A DNA stretch of 64,000 bases from Puffinus mauretanicus (GCA_023333565.1 JAJKFH010002041.1:1-64000), one strand, 5' to 3'. Counted from the stretch's first letter, positions 36,226-47,351 are shown. Notes: generated from the letters alone by a model not told the origin. Numbers and translations are program-made.

Positions 36226-36383
36226 CTTGTGCACTTGGCAGAGCATGGAAGCTGAAAGTCCTTGACCAGTAGGGTACTTAGCAACAACTGAAAACATCAG
36301 TGTGTTATCAACATTCTTCTCATACTAAATCCAAAACACAGCACTAGGAAGAAATTTAACTCTATCCCAGCCGAAACCAGGAC
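36226..36383 (-). mobile_element. ERVL LTR fragment (U3 end)
   Basis: Homologous to the right-hand end of the LTR at 38944-39495, with blocks CTTGGCAGAGCATG, CAACAACTGAAAACATCA, TCCAAAACACAGCAC and AGCCGAAACCAGGACA. The rest of the LTR is missing. Confidence 0.8.
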
Positions 36384-36499
36384 AAATATTTCTTTGGTTA
36401 CTTCGGGTTATCTGTTCAGTTGTGTCTACTCCCAGCCTATTGCATACCCCTTACTCACTGGGGGTGGGAGTGGGGGCAAAGTGAGAAACAAAGAAGGCC

Positions 36500-36638
36500 T
36501 TGATGCTGCGCAAACGCTGTTCAGCAAAAGCTAGAACATTAATGTATTAGCAGTACTCTTTTGGTCAAAAATCTAAAACAGAGCACCATATGAGCTCCTA
36601 TGAAAAAAATTAATTCTATCCTAGCCAGGCCTAGTACA
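36500..36638 (-). mobile_element. Older ERVL-like LTR fragment
   Basis: The same U3 end in a more diverged form: AAAAGCTAGAACATTAATG, CTAAAACAGAGCACC and TCCTAGCCAGGCCTAGTACA. Confidence 0.55.
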
Positions 36639-36709
36639 GTGGAGTAAGCTTTGTAGCTTTCACTGGATTGAAGGCTCTGACCCTTGCAAATCTCTGTCAC
36701 TCTGATCCT

Positions 36710-36903
36710 ATGACAATGGAGCCAAAGCGTGTACTGAAGCGTGAGCTCAGTCCAGCAGAAGAGCCCAGGCAGTATAAGTTTGAAGAGAAAAACCTCCTTC
36801 CTGCTGTGCTCAGTTCACAATTATCTCCTGTCCCAGAGTGGTTTTCTATCCTTGGTGAGTGGTTCCACACAATGTCCTGGGCTAGAACAATCTGTGCCAC
36901 CAG
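36710..36903 (+). other. Unassigned open frame ending in a splice-donor-like site
   Basis: Opens at the ATG at 36710 (a second ATG at 36716) and reads MEPKRVLKRELSPAEEPR and EEKNLLPAVLSSQLSP before CAG followed by GTGAGG at 36904. A second donor-like GTGAGT lies at 36856. The composition is protein-like and charged, but I cannot name it and no partner exon is seen. It sits just past two LTR scraps, so it could be chance. Confidence 0.15.
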
Positions 36904-36949
36904 GTGAGGTCAGCAGAAGTGGTTTATCATGGAGTGAGAAATGAAATTC

Positions 36950-38943
36950 TTGACTTAAGGGACATGGAAGATACTGACGGAGGAACTGTGGAAAGGCCTA
37001 AATATTGTTAGAATATTCAAGGAGATGGATGCACAGATCCAAGCAGAAAGCATGTTCTCATTCCCCTAGTCTCTCTTAGAAATTCCTGCCTTCCTGAACA
37101 AATACACAGTTCTGTGTATCAGTGTTCTAGGTTGTCTTTATTCCCATGACAACTAATATGAGGAACATGTTATCTGGTATAAGGTGCATTCCCTTTCATG
37201 TCTGGTAAATATGACTGCTGATTTTCAAAGGACTCTATCATGGTTAGCAGATCAGTGTTGTTATGACCTCTACCAAATATGGGGTTTTTTTTCCTGCTGA
37301 CAAGTGATGCTAAAGCAATTTTGAATCTGCAGGCAATTGTGCTTAGCAGTGCCCTCACGCACAGTGGAAAAACTGTATTTCATTGTACTATCTAGTACTG
37401 AGGATAAAGCTTGAGCAGCTGGCAATTCCCTTATCTCCATGGCAACCACTGCAACACAGGCTGCTTGCAGGGGTGGAGGAGAAAATTCTTTTTTATATCA
37501 GAGTATATTAGCAGTGTCACAGCCAAGCTGTGAGATGAGAAAGAGATACAGATAAATTGTCCTTAGGGCTGGACTTAAGCGGGGTAAGAGTTCTCAGCCC
37601 AGGTTTCAAAATGCACTCAGAAACCCAGTCTGACTTTCATATCCCTTTTTCTTTAATCACTTTTGGAGACTATTCAATAGCAATAAACACTTATTTGTAG
37701 CCCTGAAAATTGGAAATAGCATCCTAAATTCAAAGGGAAGGAGGACTCACGCTGCTGAGAGACTGTCAATTCATAACAACCAAAGAATGGCAGACTTCCT
37801 CAGCCAAAGATGGTACAGGCCAATCATGACCCATTACTTTCTTTTACTTTCTAAAAATAATTCACTACATGCAGGTGAGCTATTGAGAATTGTTCTGGGC
37901 CAGTGCTAAGTTCTGAACAATACTCAGGAACTGGGAGGACTACCTAGCTCTAGCTGTTTTTGGAAGACAATCATGTGTCAAGGATATGGCAACACTGTAA
38001 AAGTAGACAATTTTGTTGTAGTGAACCTACTATATGAATGTACATAGCATAGCTAAATCAACATACAGGACGAATAAATCGCTCTGGTCTCAGGAAGGAA
38101 AAGAGGGCTAGAAGACCATGGTCTATTAGTTATCATTGTTCCTATGAACTGAGATGCCAGGATGAAGAGCTCAGTTGCTTTCACCGAGACCACGTGTCTA
38201 GAATAAAGCAGCAGCAGTAAGATGGGATTCAGTTGGAGTCTGCGGTCTCCACCCTCTTCTGCCCACTGCTCTTTGTTTTCATATTGAAGAGAACTGACTG
38301 CAGCCTGAGTGACAACCTTGCAGCTTGCAGTTAGCCTTTGTTAGAAAGCAATGATCACCTCTTTCCCCCATGAAACTCCTATTTTGGAGCGACACTCTGG
38401 AGACTAATGTCTCTCATATCCATGATAACCAGCTATGGCTCGTTCCAGGCCACTGCTCCACTCTGGATGAGACCAGAACACTGGGCAAATGTGTGAACCT
38501 TAACAAGCCCAGCCTGCAAGTTGGTTACTACTGGAACTTAGCAGAAGGCATTCCTAAAGGAAGCAGCAGACATCCCTGATTCTATAAAGATCCCACTCTA
38601 TTTCCACACCTCTGACTGCTGCAGATCGTGGCTCCATACTAGTTATTGGTGATCGTTCACAAGCTCGCCTGCAAACTGCGGCTTCAGTGGCTGGAGATGA
38701 AAATTCCCCCTACCCAATGAAAGGGGTTTCAGATGTAATATGAGGAAAAAAGAGATACGGACAAGAGATTTGGGAAGGGAACCCTAAATGCTTTCGGACA
38801 GGGATTACACTGACTCCAAGTCGGGCACTTCCATTCTGCATTTCAAGTCGCTTGACCATCAATTATCTCTTCTAGTCCATGCCTTTCATTGTACAGGGAA
38901 ATATCAGAGTTTTCACACGAGTGAGTTGAGCAAAGTGTATGTG
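36950..38943. other. No gene seen
   Basis: Unassigned DNA between LTR scraps and the ERVL 3' LTR, with only short frames and no repeat I can name. Confidence 0.35.
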
Positions 38944-39495
38944 TGTAGTGGTTTAACCCTGCAGGCAGCCAAACACCACACAGCCGCTCGCTCACTCCCC
39001 CCACACCCCCCGCAGCGGGACAGGGGAGAGAATCGGAAAAAAAAGTAAAATTCATGGATTGAGATAAAGACAGTTTAATAGAACAGAAAAGGAAAGGAAA
39101 ATAATAATAATAATAACAACAATAATAATAACAATAGTAATGATAGAATATACAAAATGAGTGATGCACAATGCAGTTGCTCACCACCTGCTGATCTAAG
39201 CAGTGATCGCTACTTCCTGGACCACGTTTCTTATGTATATACTGAGCATGACGTCATAGGGTATGAAATACCCCGTTGGTCAGTTCGGTTAGCTGTCCTG
39301 GCTATGCTCCCTCCCAGCTTCTTGTGCACCTGGCAGAGCATGAGAAGCTGAAAAGTCCTTGACTAAATAAGCACTACTCAGCAACAACTAAAACATCACT
39401 GCATTATCAACATTCTTCTCGTACTAAATCCAAAACACAGCACTATACCAGCTACTAGGAAGAAAATTATCTCCATCCCAGCCAAAACCAGGACA
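38944..39495 (-). mobile_element. ERVL provirus 3' LTR
   Basis: LTR of the same family as 10681-11249, minus orientation, sense start TGTCCTGG at 39495. It contains an ATAATAATAAC-type microsatellite (39100-39140) on the plus strand and a TATA-like stretch near 39232-39240. It is directly preceded in sense by the polypurine tract, so it is the 3' LTR of the element filling 39496-44997. Confidence 0.88.
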
Positions 39496-39508
39496 GTATC
39501 CACCCCTT
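39496..39508 (-). other. ERVL polypurine tract
   Basis: In the minus sense AAGGGGTGGATAC abuts the LTR start TGTCC. This is the expected primer site for plus-strand DNA synthesis and fixes the LTR boundary. Confidence 0.75.
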
Positions 39509-40057
39509 ATTCTATACCATCTACGTCATGCCTAGGTCTCACATTCATAGCCAATGAACTGAATTGTGTGATGTTAATTGCTATATAATATTGTCTGTCA
39601 TCAGTCCAATACATTCCAATTAATCACCACCCTTTCCCTGTCTTTTGATATATACACACAGGTATCATTCCCTTAGTCTATGGCCCATCCCTCCGAAATG
39701 TCCATTGAGTTCATTTAGTCCATGACTTTGGGCTCCATCTCTCATAACAGTCTTTCAGGGCAGGAGAGGTGGTGTGTGGTGTTGGATTGTTGCATGCTGA
39801 AGCCGGTTCTGGTTCCATTATCGCTGCACTTGTCCAGTTCTATCATTGTTGCACTTTGCTCGGTTTTATCAAAGTTCATTCTTCATTAATCTAGGTGATT
39901 CTTACTGCAATACTGTTGATATGACATATAGCAACCATAGAAGGGATGATATACAATATCATATAGCAAATAACATCACACAATTCAGTTCATTGGCTAT
40001 TTTCACCCAGAATCAAATCCCCTTGAGGTACACATCAGACTTCCCCTTCCTTTCGCA
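39509..40057 (-). other. ERVL 3' non-coding region
   Basis: Between the integrase end and the polypurine tract. There is no envelope gene, as usual for ERVL elements. The plus-strand frame at 39846-40379 is a shadow of this and of the integrase. Confidence 0.6.
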
Positions 40058-40734
40058 TTACCCACCAAGTGCACCCAGGTCCTTGAGCAAAAGCAATCGC
40101 ACGGTTGGGTTTGCCTTACCTAAGGCAGGAATAATCCAGACTGTCTTCTCCAACATATTTTTTATGTGCACGACAGGGAATTCATCCCCATCTACCGTAC
40201 ACAGAAGTTTTGATTGGGCAGGGCCAGCTCGATTGGCAGATCCCCTAATGTTGACTAACCAAGTGGCTTTTGCTAAATGTGTATCCCAATGCTTGAATGT
40301 CCCACCACCCATTGCTCTCAGTGTAGTCTTTAGCAGTCCGTTGTATCATTCGATTTTCCCGGAGGCTGGTGCATGGTAGGGGATGTGATAGACCCACTCA
40401 ATGCCGTGCTCTTTGGCCCAGGTGTCTATGAGGGTGTTTCGGAAATGAGTCCCGTTGTCTGACTCAATTCTTTCTGGGGTGCCGTGTCGCCATAGGACTT
40501 GCTTTTCAAGGCCCAGGATGGTGTTCCGGGCGGTGGCATGGGGCACGGGATATGTTTCCAGCCATCCAGTGGTTGCTTCCACCATGGTGAGCACATAGCG
40601 CTTGCTTTGTCGGGTTTGTGGGACTGTGATATAATCAATCTGCCAGGCTTTCCTCAATCGGCTTGCTTGATTGCAGCACATGTTTCACATTCATGGATAA
40701 CCTGTGCAATAGTGTCCATGGTCAAGTCCACCCC
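40058..40734 (-). pseudogene. ERVL integrase, disrupted
   Basis: Inserts viral DNA into the host genome in functional relatives. The zinc-finger Cys pair (CETC-type) lies at about 40685-40700. The core carries QIDY, SDNGTHF and ASGKIE with exactly 35 residues between the last two catalytic positions (D-35-E). Disruptions: an in-frame TGA at 40735-40737, a frameshift between there and 40681, and a TGA at 40346-40348 immediately after the catalytic Glu. After that stop the frame continues open to 40058. Two of the stops sit where CGA would be usual, consistent with CpG decay. Confidence 0.88.
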
Positions 40735-41399
40735 TCAATCACAAGCCCATCTGTATGTTGCGTCTCTTCCTTGATGGCCCAAGGCATCATGGGCCCACCG
40801 AGCTATAAATAATTCACCCTTATGTTGCCGGTCCAGATCCACCTGAACCACTTCGATCTTAGCAGCCTGGTCCACCTGCTGGTTGTTTTGATTTTCTTCA
40901 GTGGCCTGACTCTTGGGTACATGAGCATCTACATGATGTACTTTTACAACCAGGTTCTCTACCCGGGCAGCAATATTTTGCCACAATGCGGCAGCCCAGA
41001 TGGGTTTACCTCTGCACTGCCAGTTGTTCTGCTTCCACGGCTGCAACCACCCCCACAGGGCATTTGCCACCATCCATGAGTCAGTATAAAGGTAAAGTAC
41101 TGGCCATTTTTCTTGTTCAGCAATATCTAAAGCCAGCTGGATGGCTTTCACCTCTGCAAGCTAACTCGATTCACATTCTCCTTCAGCAGTTTCTGTGACT
41201 TTCATATAGGACTCCATACAGCAGCCTTCCACCTCTGATGCTTTCCGACCAGATGACAAGACCCATCAGTGAACAGGGCATATTGCTTCTCATTTTCTGG
41301 TAGTTTGTTATACAGTGGGGCCTCCTCAGCACGTGTGACCTCCTCCTCTAGGGATATTCCAAAGTCTTTGCCTTCTGGCCAGTTCTTGATCGCTTCCAA
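40735..41399 (-). pseudogene. ERVL RNase H, disrupted
   Basis: The N-terminal half (41202-41399) has ALFTDGS, the first catalytic Asp. The second half (40735-41151) has KAIQLALDIAEQ, YTDSW and a later HHVDAH block, then runs into the HDALGH start of the integrase zinc finger. A stop between 41151 and 41202 separates the halves. It degrades the RNA strand of RNA-DNA hybrids in active relatives. Confidence 0.85.
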
Positions 41400-41426
41400 G
41401 ATTCCTGGGTGACTGGGGTTTCGTAT

Positions 41427-42013
41427 TCAGGCCCGTTGTGTGATCAGTGCGACCCACTTATTCCACGTAGCATCGGTTGCATGATATCTACAGGGGACGC
41501 TCCCTTTGAACATCAAGCCCAGCACCGGCAGTCGGGGTGCCAGGAGGAGTCGTGCTTCAGTACCGACCACTTCTGAAGCAGCTCGAATCCCTTCATATGC
41601 TGCCAATATCTCTTTCTCAGTTGGAGTGTAGCGGGCCTTGGATCCTCTGTATCCCCGACTCCAGAACCCTACGGGTCGACCTGGAGTCTCCCCTGGTGCT
41701 TTCTGCCAGAGGCTCCAGGTAGGACCATCCTCCACGGCTGCAGTGTAGTGCACATTCTTTACATCTTGTCCTGCACGGACTAGCCCAAGGGCTATTGCGT
41801 GAACTATCTCCCGTTTAATTTGTTCAAAGGCTTGTCGTTGCTCAGGGCCCCATTTGAAATTGTTCTTCTTCCGAACAATACACAGAAAAGACTTACGATT
41901 TGACTGTAATTTGGAATATGCATTCTACAAAAACCCAAAACACCTAAGAAAGGCTGTGTTTCCTTCTTGCTAGCTGGTGGAGACATGGCTGTTATTTTGT
42001 TGATCATATCCAC
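41427..42013 (-). pseudogene. ERVL RT thumb and connection region, disrupted
   Basis: Two frames, 41804-42013 (with QPFLGVLGFCRMHIPNYSQ, the RT palm-thumb boundary) and 41427-41753 (with RPVGFWSRGY and YTPTEKEILAAYEG, the tether before RNase H). They are separated by shifts and stops. Confidence 0.82.
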
Positions 42014-42122
42014 TGGGATCTGATGACATCCCAGTGTTTTATTCCTAAAATCTGGATCTCCTGTGCAGGTCTCTTGACCTCACTTTGTTTTATGGCAAAA
42101 CCAGCCTTCAGAAGGATTTGAA

Positions 42123-42566
42123 CTATTCTCTTCCCTTTCTCAATAACTTCTTTACTGTGTTGCCCCATATGATGACATCATCAATGTATTGCAGGTGTTC
42201 TGGAGCCTCACCCTGTTCCAGTGCAGTCTGGATCAGTCCTTGGCAAATGGTAGGGCTGTGTTTCCACCCCTGGGGCAGTCGGTTCCAGGTGTACTGGACG
42301 CCCCTCCAGGTGAAAGCAAACTGTGGCCTGCACTCTGCTGCCAAAGGGATGGAGAAGAACACATTAGCAATATCAATTGTGGCGTACCACTTGGCTGCCT
42401 TTGATTCCAGTTCGTATTGAAGTTCTAGCATGTCCAGCACGGCAGCACTCAGTGGCGGCGTGACTTCATTCAGGCCACAATAGTCTACTGTTAGTCTCCA
42501 CTCTCCATTAGACTTTTGCACTGGCCATATGGGACTGTTAAAGGGTGAGCAAGTCTTGCTGATCAC
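42123..42566 (-). pseudogene. ERVL reverse transcriptase fingers and palm
   Basis: 147 open codons: SPFNSPIWPVQKSNGEWRLT (fingers), ATIDIANVFFSIPL (first catalytic Asp), LPQGWKHSPTICQ and QYIDDVIIWG (YIDD, bases 42177-42188). The catalytic box is intact, but the frame stops at both ends and the neighbouring parts are shifted, so no complete enzyme can be made from this locus. Confidence 0.9.
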
Positions 42567-42589
42567 TCCTTGGCTCTCCAGTCGACGAA

Positions 42590-43020
42590 TCAGGGATTAT
42601 GGATGGGAATCAGGGAATCCCAGTTGGTGCAATGTTGGCGCTGGTGCACTGTTGTGGTAGCGATCAGCACCTGTTGTTCTTTGACCCTCAGCAACCCCAC
42701 AACAGAAGGGTCCTCCGAGAGACCGGGCAAGGTAGACAGCTGTTTAATTTCCTCCATCTCCAAGGCAGCTATACCAAAAGCCCACCAGTACCCTTTTGGG
42801 TCCTTGAAATACCCTCTCCTGAGGTAGTCTATGCCAAGGAGGCACGGAGCCTCTGGGCCAGTCACAATGGGGTGTTTCTGCCACTCATTCCCGGTTAGGC
42901 TCACTTCAGCCTCCAACACAGTTAACTCTTGGGATCCCCCTGTCACTCCAGAAATACAGATGGATTCTGCCCCTTTATAGCTTGATGGCACCAGGGTACA
43001 CTGCACCGGTGTCTACGAGA
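42590..43020 (-). pseudogene. ERVL aspartic protease, frameshifted after DTG
   Basis: The long frame (42590-43006) has the LLGIDYL flap-to-core motif and a C-terminal tail. The active-site DTG triplet lies at about 43005-43013 but in another frame; a small deletion directly after it breaks the enzyme. Confidence 0.78.
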
Positions 43021-43151
43021 GCCTTATACGCCTGTGGATCTGATGTGCCAGGTCATCGTATCCACCCAGTCCAGTAAACCTGGTTGTCCCTTTCCTCCAC
43101 CTGGCTGGAGGCAGGGCTCCTCTAGCTCTGGTCATAGTATTCATTACTCAT

Positions 43152-44509
43152 TTATTGTAAATGCGACTTAAGAATGTCTTCATTACAGTCCAAAGTAAAA
43201 TCAGCCCTTCTACTCTGTCTGGGGAACTGTTCACTGGAAACTGGACCATCGTGAGACAGTTTTTTTCTGGAAACTGGAGAAGCATTTTTCCTGGGAGAAC
43301 CCCCTTGTGTGATTGTTTTTTCTTGCAACTCATGTACCCATGCCTCTAGGGTCAAGGTAGGTTTTCCATCCCACTTCCTCATGTCCTCTCCATGGTCACG
43401 CAGAAAAACGCTAACTCCTGATGGCTGAGATACTGGTCCGTGCAGGTGGAGAGTAGGACATATCTTCTTTGAGTTGCTGGTCCGTACGCGACAGTTTCTC
43501 CGCAGCCGAGACAAGGGAGGAGACAGTTTCTTTGAAATCCCGGAGTCTGCTAACCACGTCATCCACCGCTGGTGCTTCTTCCTCTTTCCAGGACAGTACT
43601 GCCAATGAATTGGCATACAACGCTGGTGCGCTCCGTACCAACATCCGCCGCATGAGTCACATGCACTGGACTTCATCTGAGTCTTTGGGTACTTGCTCGT
43701 CATCCAGGTCACTATAAATCACTTCCATGATGGCTAATTCTCTCAGGTACTGGATACCTCTCTCCATGGTGGTCCATTTGCCTGGGCAATATATAACATC
43801 TTCCTTGAAGGGATACCTTTCCTTCACGCCTGACAGGAGTCGCCTCCAGAGGCTGAGGACTTGTGCCCCTTGTCCAATCATTTTGTCAATGCCCCCTTCC
43901 ATAGCAAAGGATCCCAGCTCTTTGGCTTCCTTATCCTCTAATTCCAGGCTACTGGCCCCATTTATCCCAGCATCGGAGCAGTCAGGTAACAATATGCTCG
44001 CCTGGACGACAGCTGAAATCTTTCCGCATATCTCGCAGCTCAGTCAGGGATAGCGATTGGGTGGTTTCCATCCCGTTTATGAGTTCTTCCTCTTCCTCCC
44101 CCCCTCCTCGTGATGGCCCTGCTTTTCCATCACCCCTTTCTAAACGACCTGACTTTCACTTCCAAGATTTCTTCTTAGGTACAGGGGCAACGGATACCAG
44201 CAAGGGTTGGTCCTCTGGTTCAGCTGTAGTACCTGTTGCAGGGGTTGGAGTAACCGCAGTGCCCGTCACGGGGGTTGGAGTAGCCGTAGTGCCTGTCGTT
44301 TTGTCATCAGATCCTGAGACCTTCCCTTCCCCTTGAGGATTCTGAATAGTGTTGAAGAGGGCTCGGTAGGCATGGGCCAGGCCCCAGCACATTGCAGTGA
44401 TTTGTGTCTCTCTGGAATTGCCAGGGTGACAGCATACTTTCTCCAAATATTTTACTAGTTTTTTAGGATTCTGCACTTGTTCAGGGGTGAAGCTCCAAAA
44501 CACTGGAGG
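43152..44509 (-). pseudogene. ERVL gag, disrupted
   Basis: Three overlapping frames (44156-44503, 43657-43992, 43152-43712) follow one another in different phases, showing two or more frameshifts. The first part has the EQVQNPKKLVKYLEKVC block, then a Thr/Pro-rich linker encoded by an approximately 30-bp tandem repeat at about 44222-44300 (VTPTPxTGT units). I see no clear Cys-His zinc knuckle. Structural protein of the particle in functional relatives. Confidence 0.75.
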
Positions 44510-44997
44510 TTACCACTGTCCTAGGCACTTGCCCATACTATCCCACACACCCTGCCACTCATAACTATCCAGCCTCAGGGCAGATCTCTGGGTGGTATTT
44601 GTAAATAGTTGTTTAACGTTAAACAAGGCCTGAAACACATTCAGGAGACATAGCAATAGGAACATGCTGGTTTGAACATCCCAAGGATATTCAAAATCCT
44701 CAAGAGCTGTTGTAATCAGCTTGGAGGAGAAGGCGAAGGCGAAGGAAGCCGTCTTCTCCGTAAAGTGACTTTCTGAGGAGAAGAGGTAAAAAGTGTAATT
44801 ATTAGTAGTTTCCAAGAGATGATAGCTCCCGAAGCCCAGGGATGACGGCAGAGCTGAGTACAATCTCCTGACCAATAATTTTATCATACCATAAGCCAGT
44901 GTTACACAGGGTAGCAAAGTGATAACCTTAATCCATCTGCCAGAGATGATAAACCCTACATAAATACTGACAAACAGCAGTATATACAGCCAGTAGG
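44510..44997 (-). pseudogene. ERVL pre-gag open frame with hydrophobic segments
   Basis: About 160 open codons in the same frame as the start of gag, separated from it by one TAA (44510-44512). Three hydrophobic stretches are seen: YWLYILLFVSIYVGFIISG, VITLLPCVTLAYGMIKLL and TSMFLLLCLLNVFQALFNV. The upstream end is cut by the class II LTR at 44998, so the original start and the ERVL 5' LTR are lost. I do not know a function. It could be a membrane-associated gag N-terminus, a separate leader ORF, or non-coding sequence that happens to be open. Confidence 0.45.
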
Positions 44998-45076
44998 TGT
45001 CGGAGGGACCAGGGTCGGAGTGGGAGCGCGTTCCCGGAGGAATAATGAATCTCAATATGAGTATGGTTATTCCCCG

Positions 45077-45082
45077 TTTATT
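45077..45082 (-). terminator. LTR polyadenylation signal
   Basis: AATAAA in the minus sense, about 17 bp after the TATA box and about 80 bp before the LTR end. Confidence 0.75.
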
Positions 45083-45098
45083 TCGCAATATCATGCTG

Positions 45099-45106
45099 CT
45101 TTTATA
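45099..45106 (-). promoter_or_regulatory. LTR TATA box
   Basis: TATAAAAG in the minus sense within the class II LTR. It would start transcription about 25-30 bp downstream, near the polyadenylation signal, implying a short R region. Confidence 0.7.
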
Positions 45107-45514
45107 CACCAAGCACATTAACATGTACACTCACAAATCCTCTATTGGTTAGTATAAGTAAGCATACGAGTCCCAACAGACACAGATTGGCCAAGAGCAG
45201 GTGTCCACGCGAACGCTTCCTGCCCCTGCATTCCGTTATATAATTTACTGATAACCGCATTCCCCAATCTGTTTTTCCCTACTCCACTATCACCTCAGGG
45301 ACTCGAAAACTACAACTGCTCTCCGGCTTGCCTTATACTATAACCAACAAATCTTCAGTGCTTGGAATGTTCACAGAAAAAATCCTTCCACAAATTCCCC
45401 TTTTTGTTTTTGAACAATCCAAGCCTGAATACTTTCCAACAAAAAAGCAACAGAAAGTTTGGTAACATTCAGAAAATTAAATAGAATCATCTTAAAAACA
45501 ACAGTTTTTCAACA

Positions 45515-45890
45515 ATGTGTAAGCTTACAAATATTAATCTTAATTTAACACTTCTAATATAAAGACAAACTTAACACTTCTAATACAAAGGCCTATTTCT
45601 TTTTTTTTTTTTTAACCAGACAAATATTAACCTTAACTTACTAAATCTATCTTCTTTTATACAAACTTACAAATATTATCTTAACTTACTAAACCTATCT
45701 TTGTATACAAACTTACAAATATTAATCTTAACTTACTTAACTTATCTTTGTATACAAACTTACCAATATTAATCTTAACTTACTTAACACAATCTTACCA
45801 CTTAGCCAGACAAATATTAATCTTAACTTACTAAACCTATTTTCTTTTATAGATTTTATACAAACTTAACACTTCTAATACAAAGATATC
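45515..45890. repeat. AT-rich tandem repeat in the env position
   Basis: About six imperfect units of 45-60 bp built from ACAAATATTAATCTTAACTT and CTATCTTTGTATACAAACTT. It lies between integrase end and polypurine tract, where env would be expected. Confidence 0.85.
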
Positions 45891-45996
45891 GGTGACAGTC
45901 TTTGCATCTGATTTTGCTTTTTTCTATTTCATAAGGAGAGTTCATAACAACATACAGTCTCAGTCGTTACAATTCCTTTGATTCGACTTCCTCTTC

Positions 45997-47319
45997 TTAT
46001 GAGAGTGCAGACTTCACTGCTCGGCTAGGCACCCATATTGGTCCCTTATCTGTGGAAACACACATGTATCCCCTCCCATTAAATATTACCGAAACTGGGC
46101 CCAGCCACATGCCAGTGATTGGGTCTCGATACATTACTTTTAATTTCGGAAGCGTTGTATGAGAGTTAAACTTAAGGTTTTGGTGATGTATTATAATCGA
46201 TGGCTCTTCTCTGTCTCCCATCAGACACAAATAATTTAGAGTAAATAGGACTTTATGCAGTCTCATCTGCGGGTCCTTTTCTCCCTCCTTTTGCTTTGCT
46301 AGATAGTCCTTCAATACCTGATGCGTACGTTCTACTAGGCTTTGCCCTGTCGGTGAGTTTGGGATGCCTGTAATATGCTTGACCCCCCATCTCATCAGAA
46401 AAGTTCTCAACTTCTGACTAGTGTAAGCAGGGCCATTGTCTGTTTTCAGTTGTTCTGGCACACCCAACACTGCGAAGCAAGCAAGGAGGTGCTTACACAC
46501 ATGATGAGCTTTCTCACCCGATAAAGCCGTGGCCCATATTACTTTAGAGAAGGTATCTATGGTGACATGTACATATTTGAGCTGCCCAAATTCGGCAATA
46601 TGAGTTACATCAGTCTGCCAGAGCTCTAAAGCCTTGAGACCTTTTGGATTAACGCCCAGCCCTATTCCAGGTCCATGATTTCCACACTTGGGACAGGCTT
46701 GTATGATAGAGCGAGCTTCATTTTCTGATAACCCATATTGCCTTCTTAAACCCTTTGAGTTTTGATGAAATATTTCGTGACCCTGCCTAGCTTGCAAAAA
46801 TTTATCTACAGGTGGTACATGACACGCTGGACTGACAAGATTGTCCGCTATCTGATTACCTTGTCCTAAACCCAACTCCCATTGATGGCTACGGATATGA
46901 ATAACACAACACGGAGCCGCTCGCTGAGAGATGGTCGATCTTAATTGAATAAACAGTTTCCCTAGCTGAGGATTATTTGTTTCCCTAATCAGTGCGTCTT
47001 GAATTCTTGGTATAAGCCCAGCTACATATAGAGAATCAGTCACCACATTCAAAGGATGATTAGGCCAGTTCCCTAATGCCCATACCACCGCCACTAATTC
47101 TAAAGTCTGTAAGGTATCTCCAGCTTGCCCTTGCAAAATCTTTTTGCACCATTGATCTGTTTCCCACCATACGCATGCAGCTTGTCTAGAACGTTTTCCC
47201 GCATCTGTATATACCGTCAACCCCTCGAGAATGGGGCTACCGACCACTTTAGGTTTTTCTAGCCACTGATTTCGTTTTAGAATTTGCCACAATTTCCCTT
47301 GAGGTTGCTGAGAGTGCAC
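45997..47319 (-). CDS. Class II ERV RNase H-integrase open frame
   Basis: 440 codons without a stop. The RNase H part (about residues 30-170) keeps all four acidic positions in VYTDAG, LELVAVVWAL, VTDSLYVAG and GNQIADN. The integrase follows with H-x3-H and C-x2-C (HEIFHQ, CPKC), then WQTD, KTDNGPAYTSQ and SLVERTHQ with exactly 35 residues between the last Asp and Glu. A C-terminal DNA-binding part ends at GPIWVPSRAV. The first codon given is not ATG; the frame is simply the remainder of a pol polyprotein whose RT part is deleted. There is no obvious promoter to express it alone, since the upstream LTR is only 69 bp. Compared with the ERVL pol next to it, it is strikingly intact, so it is younger. 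Confidence 0.85.
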   Translation of the reverse strand: MHSQQPQGKLWQILKRNQWLEKPKVVGSPILEGLTVYTDAGKRSRQAACVWWETDQWCKKILQGQAGDTLQTLELVAVVWALGNWPNHPLNVVTDSLYVAGLIPRIQDALIRETNNPQLGKLFIQLRSTISQRAAPCCVIHIRSHQWELGLGQGNQIADNLVSPACHVPPVDKFLQARQGHEIFHQNSKGLRRQYGLSENEARSIIQACPKCGNHGPGIGLGVNPKGLKALELWQTDVTHIAEFGQLKYVHVTIDTFSKVIWATALSGEKAHHVCKHLLACFAVLGVPEQLKTDNGPAYTSQKLRTFLMRWGVKHITGIPNSPTGQSLVERTHQVLKDYLAKQKEGEKDPQMRLHKVLFTLNYLCLMGDREEPSIIIHHQNLKFNSHTTLPKLKVMYRDPITGMWLGPVSVIFNGRGYMCVSTDKGPIWVPSRAVKSALS

Positions 47320-47351
47320 CTTTCCACTAAATCCTAACAGAGATTCTTGAA

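Larger units (their letters stand above)
44998..45392 (-). mobile_element. Class II ERV 3' LTR, complete
   Basis: Terminal TG...CA; in sense it starts TGTGGAAGGATTTTT at 45392 and ends CCCTCCGACA at 44998. It is preceded in sense by the purine tract AAAAACAAAAAGGGGAA. Confidence 0.88.

Noticed and set aside
39846..40379. 177-codon plus-strand frame
   Set aside because: Lies antisense to the ERVL integrase and its 3' non-coding region; a shadow frame.
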